From assembly GCF_900129855.1 (NCBI RefSeq), contig NZ_LT670819.1, positions 2,852,001 through 2,916,000 on the forward strand: a stretch of 64,000 nt of DNA. Direction: 5' to 3'. A program made the translations under genes and the position numbers. The DNA is from Streptomyces sp. 3214.6. Lineage in GTDB: Bacteria > Actinomycetota > Actinomycetes > Streptomycetales > Streptomycetaceae. Positions 62,993-64,000 of this stretch are shown one piece after another. The notes below the pieces were generated by a model. The model made no database searches. It was given only the letters and a program-made list of their open reading frames with translations, and had not been told where the DNA came from. How positions within the stretch are numbered: the first letter of the stretch is position 1; the number at the start of each line of letters is the position of its first letter.

Positions 62993-63502
62993 TCAGGCCT
63001 TCGACTCCGTCTGCTGCGACCGGTACGCGTACCGGTCCTTCGCATAGCGCCCCCGCTCCCCCAACGGCACCTGCCCGTGCGCGGCCGCGAGGCCGAACGC
63101 CGGCATGTCGCCGTAGACCGCCTCGTACGAGCCCTCCGGCACGACATACGCCTCGTGCCAGATCCCCACGTGCCCGCGTACCTTCCCCTCCTTCTCCAGG
63201 CGGTTGATCTTCGCCCACGCGCGATGGTGGAACGCGTCGGGCGCACTCGCGTAGGCGTACAGCTTCTCCTTGGACTCCCAGTACTGGACGACGTAGTACG
63301 TCCGCGGAGAGGCCGTCAGCAGCACGCGGGAGAGCAGCCCACGGCCAGGATCCTTCTTGAGCTCGGCCAGCATGCGGAACATGGCCAGCATGGCCGGCAC
63401 CCACTGGTGAACGGCCCAGAAGCGGTTGACGCGCATCCCGATCAGCAGGACGACCACGTCTCCGCGGGCGTCGGCGGTGGTGCGGTTCGCTGCGACAGAC
63501 AT
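62993..63502 (-). CDS. DUF4188 family protein
   Basis: 169 residues. GDVVVLLIGMRVNRFWAVHQ, RTYYVVQYWESKEKLYAYAS and FHHRAWAKINRLEKEGKVRG match DUF4188, a dimeric alpha-beta barrel-like fold resembling monooxygenase-type Dabb proteins. No catalytic residue is assigned. It is divergent from a MerR regulator with 38 bp between starts, a typical regulator-target arrangement. Possibly an inducible stress enzyme; this is inference. Confidence 0.78.
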   Translation of the reverse strand: MSVAANRTTADARGDVVVLLIGMRVNRFWAVHQWVPAMLAMFRMLAELKKDPGRGLLSRVLLTASPRTYYVVQYWESKEKLYAYASAPDAFHHRAWAKINRLEKEGKVRGHVGIWHEAYVVPEGSYEAVYGDMPAFGLAAAHGQVPLGERGRYAKDRYAYRSQQTESKA

Positions 63503-63540
63503 GCTTGGATAGTGCTGCTGACCAAGGAAGGGCGCAAGGC

Positions 63541-64000
63541 ATGCGGCTGGCCGAGCTGAGCGAACGCAGCGGTGTCTCCACGACGACGATCAAGTACTAC
63601 CTGCGCGAAGGTCTCCTGCCGCCCGGCCGCCAGATCAACCTGACGACCGCCGAGTACGACGAGGAGCATCTGCGCCGGCTGCGGCTGGTGCGCGCGATGA
63701 TCCAGGTGGGCCGACTGCCGGTGGCCACCGTCCGCGAGGTGCTCGGGCATGTCGACGACGACTCCCTGGGCCGCACGGTCCGCCTCGGCGCGGCCCTTTG
63801 GGCGCTGCCGCAGGTCCCCGCGCCGGACGCGGAGGACGAGTACGTGCGCGCCGCCCATCTGGAGGCGGACGAACTGCTGCGCACCCTGGGCTGGTCGAAC
63901 GCCCGCCTGCTGACGACCGTCTCCCCCGCCTACCGCTCACTGGTGGTGGCGGTGGCCGCGCTGCGCCGCCTCGGCTACGAGTGGGACGCCGAACTGCTCG
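63541..64000 (+). CDS. MerR-family transcriptional regulator (C-terminus beyond window)
   Basis: ATG 63541 (MRLAELSERSGVSTTTIKYY). The MerR helix-turn-helix and wing (LREGLLPPGRQINLTTAEYD) occupy residues 1-70, and the linker and effector part (HLRRLRLVRAMIQVGRLPVA) follow. Truncated by the window edge at about 153 residues. It probably controls the divergent DUF4188 gene through the shared 38-bp promoter. Ligand unknown. Confidence 0.85.
   Translation, partial: MRLAELSERSGVSTTTIKYYLREGLLPPGRQINLTTAEYDEEHLRRLRLVRAMIQVGRLPVATVREVLGHVDDDSLGRTVRLGAALWALPQVPAPDAEDEYVRAAHLEADELLRTLGWSNARLLTTVSPAYRSLVVAVAALRRLGYEWDAELL

Overview
The window is a high-GC (about 70 percent by eye) actinobacterial chromosome segment. 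Gene content and order match the Streptomyces core chromosome: dprA-comM-yraN, four clustered type I signal peptidases, rplS-trmD-rimM-KH-rpsP, proS, ffh, glnD-glnK-amtB, nsdA, ftsY, glcP-like permease, smc, mutM-rnc-rpmF, coaD-rsmD-recG, rpmB, thiD-thiL, ddlA-gpsA-plsC, cofC, hupS, leuD-leuC and an NdgR-type IclR regulator. GTG starts, GGAGG-type ribosome binding sites and 1-4 bp start/stop overlaps support this. No rRNA, tRNA, CRISPR array, prophage or biosynthetic cluster was seen.

Layout. 1-11300 (minus strand): DNA uptake/processing genes (dprA, comM, yraN), a DUF2469 gene, a NUDIX hydrolase, sipZ-Y-X-W, then ribosomal protein and rRNA/tRNA maturation genes and a SprT-like zinc protein. 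11500-22000: proS, a plus-strand methyltransferase, SRP GTPase ffh, the nitrogen-sensing operon amtB-glnK-glnD with a GlnR-type half box upstream, and nsdA. 22300-26400: a prim-pol-like gene, then an accessory patch of two IS30-like transposase remnants (89-bp identical direct repeats) flanking an HxlR regulator and a divergent imine reductase, then ftsY. 26500-33900: a flavin monooxygenase, the sugar permease, smc, a small coiled-coil protein and acylphosphatase. 34000-41000: a membrane-anchored CAP-domain protein, a second HxlR regulator converging on mutM, rnc, rpmF, DUF177, a DivIVA-like protein, coaD and rsmD.

41000-51100: recG is interrupted inside its Walker A loop by a 338-residue intein with class 3 (Trp-Cys-Thr, Ala1) splicing signatures and two LAGLIDADG-type endonuclease motifs. 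Divergent from recG lies a translationally coupled pair, an HSP90/HtpG-like ATPase and a 988-residue TPR-like protein, closed by a 43-nt palindromic terminator. A DAK/YloV-type kinase subunit follows. 51300-64000: rpmB, thiamine genes, a stand-alone Lrp effector domain, DUF3515 lipoprotein, ddlA, gpsA-plsC, cofC, a cold-shock-like small protein, hupS with a lysine-rich tail, leuCD opposite an IclR regulator with an inverted-repeat operator, a DUF4188 gene and a truncated MerR regulator at the right edge.

The main points for follow-up are the RecG class 3 intein, the HSP90-TPR pair, and the IS-flanked imine reductase/HxlR island with its internally deleted mini-IS. The rest is conserved Streptomyces housekeeping sequence with some local oddities (sipX/sipY overlap, in-frame start-codon repeat in dprA, sense-antisense overlap of HxlR and mutM).
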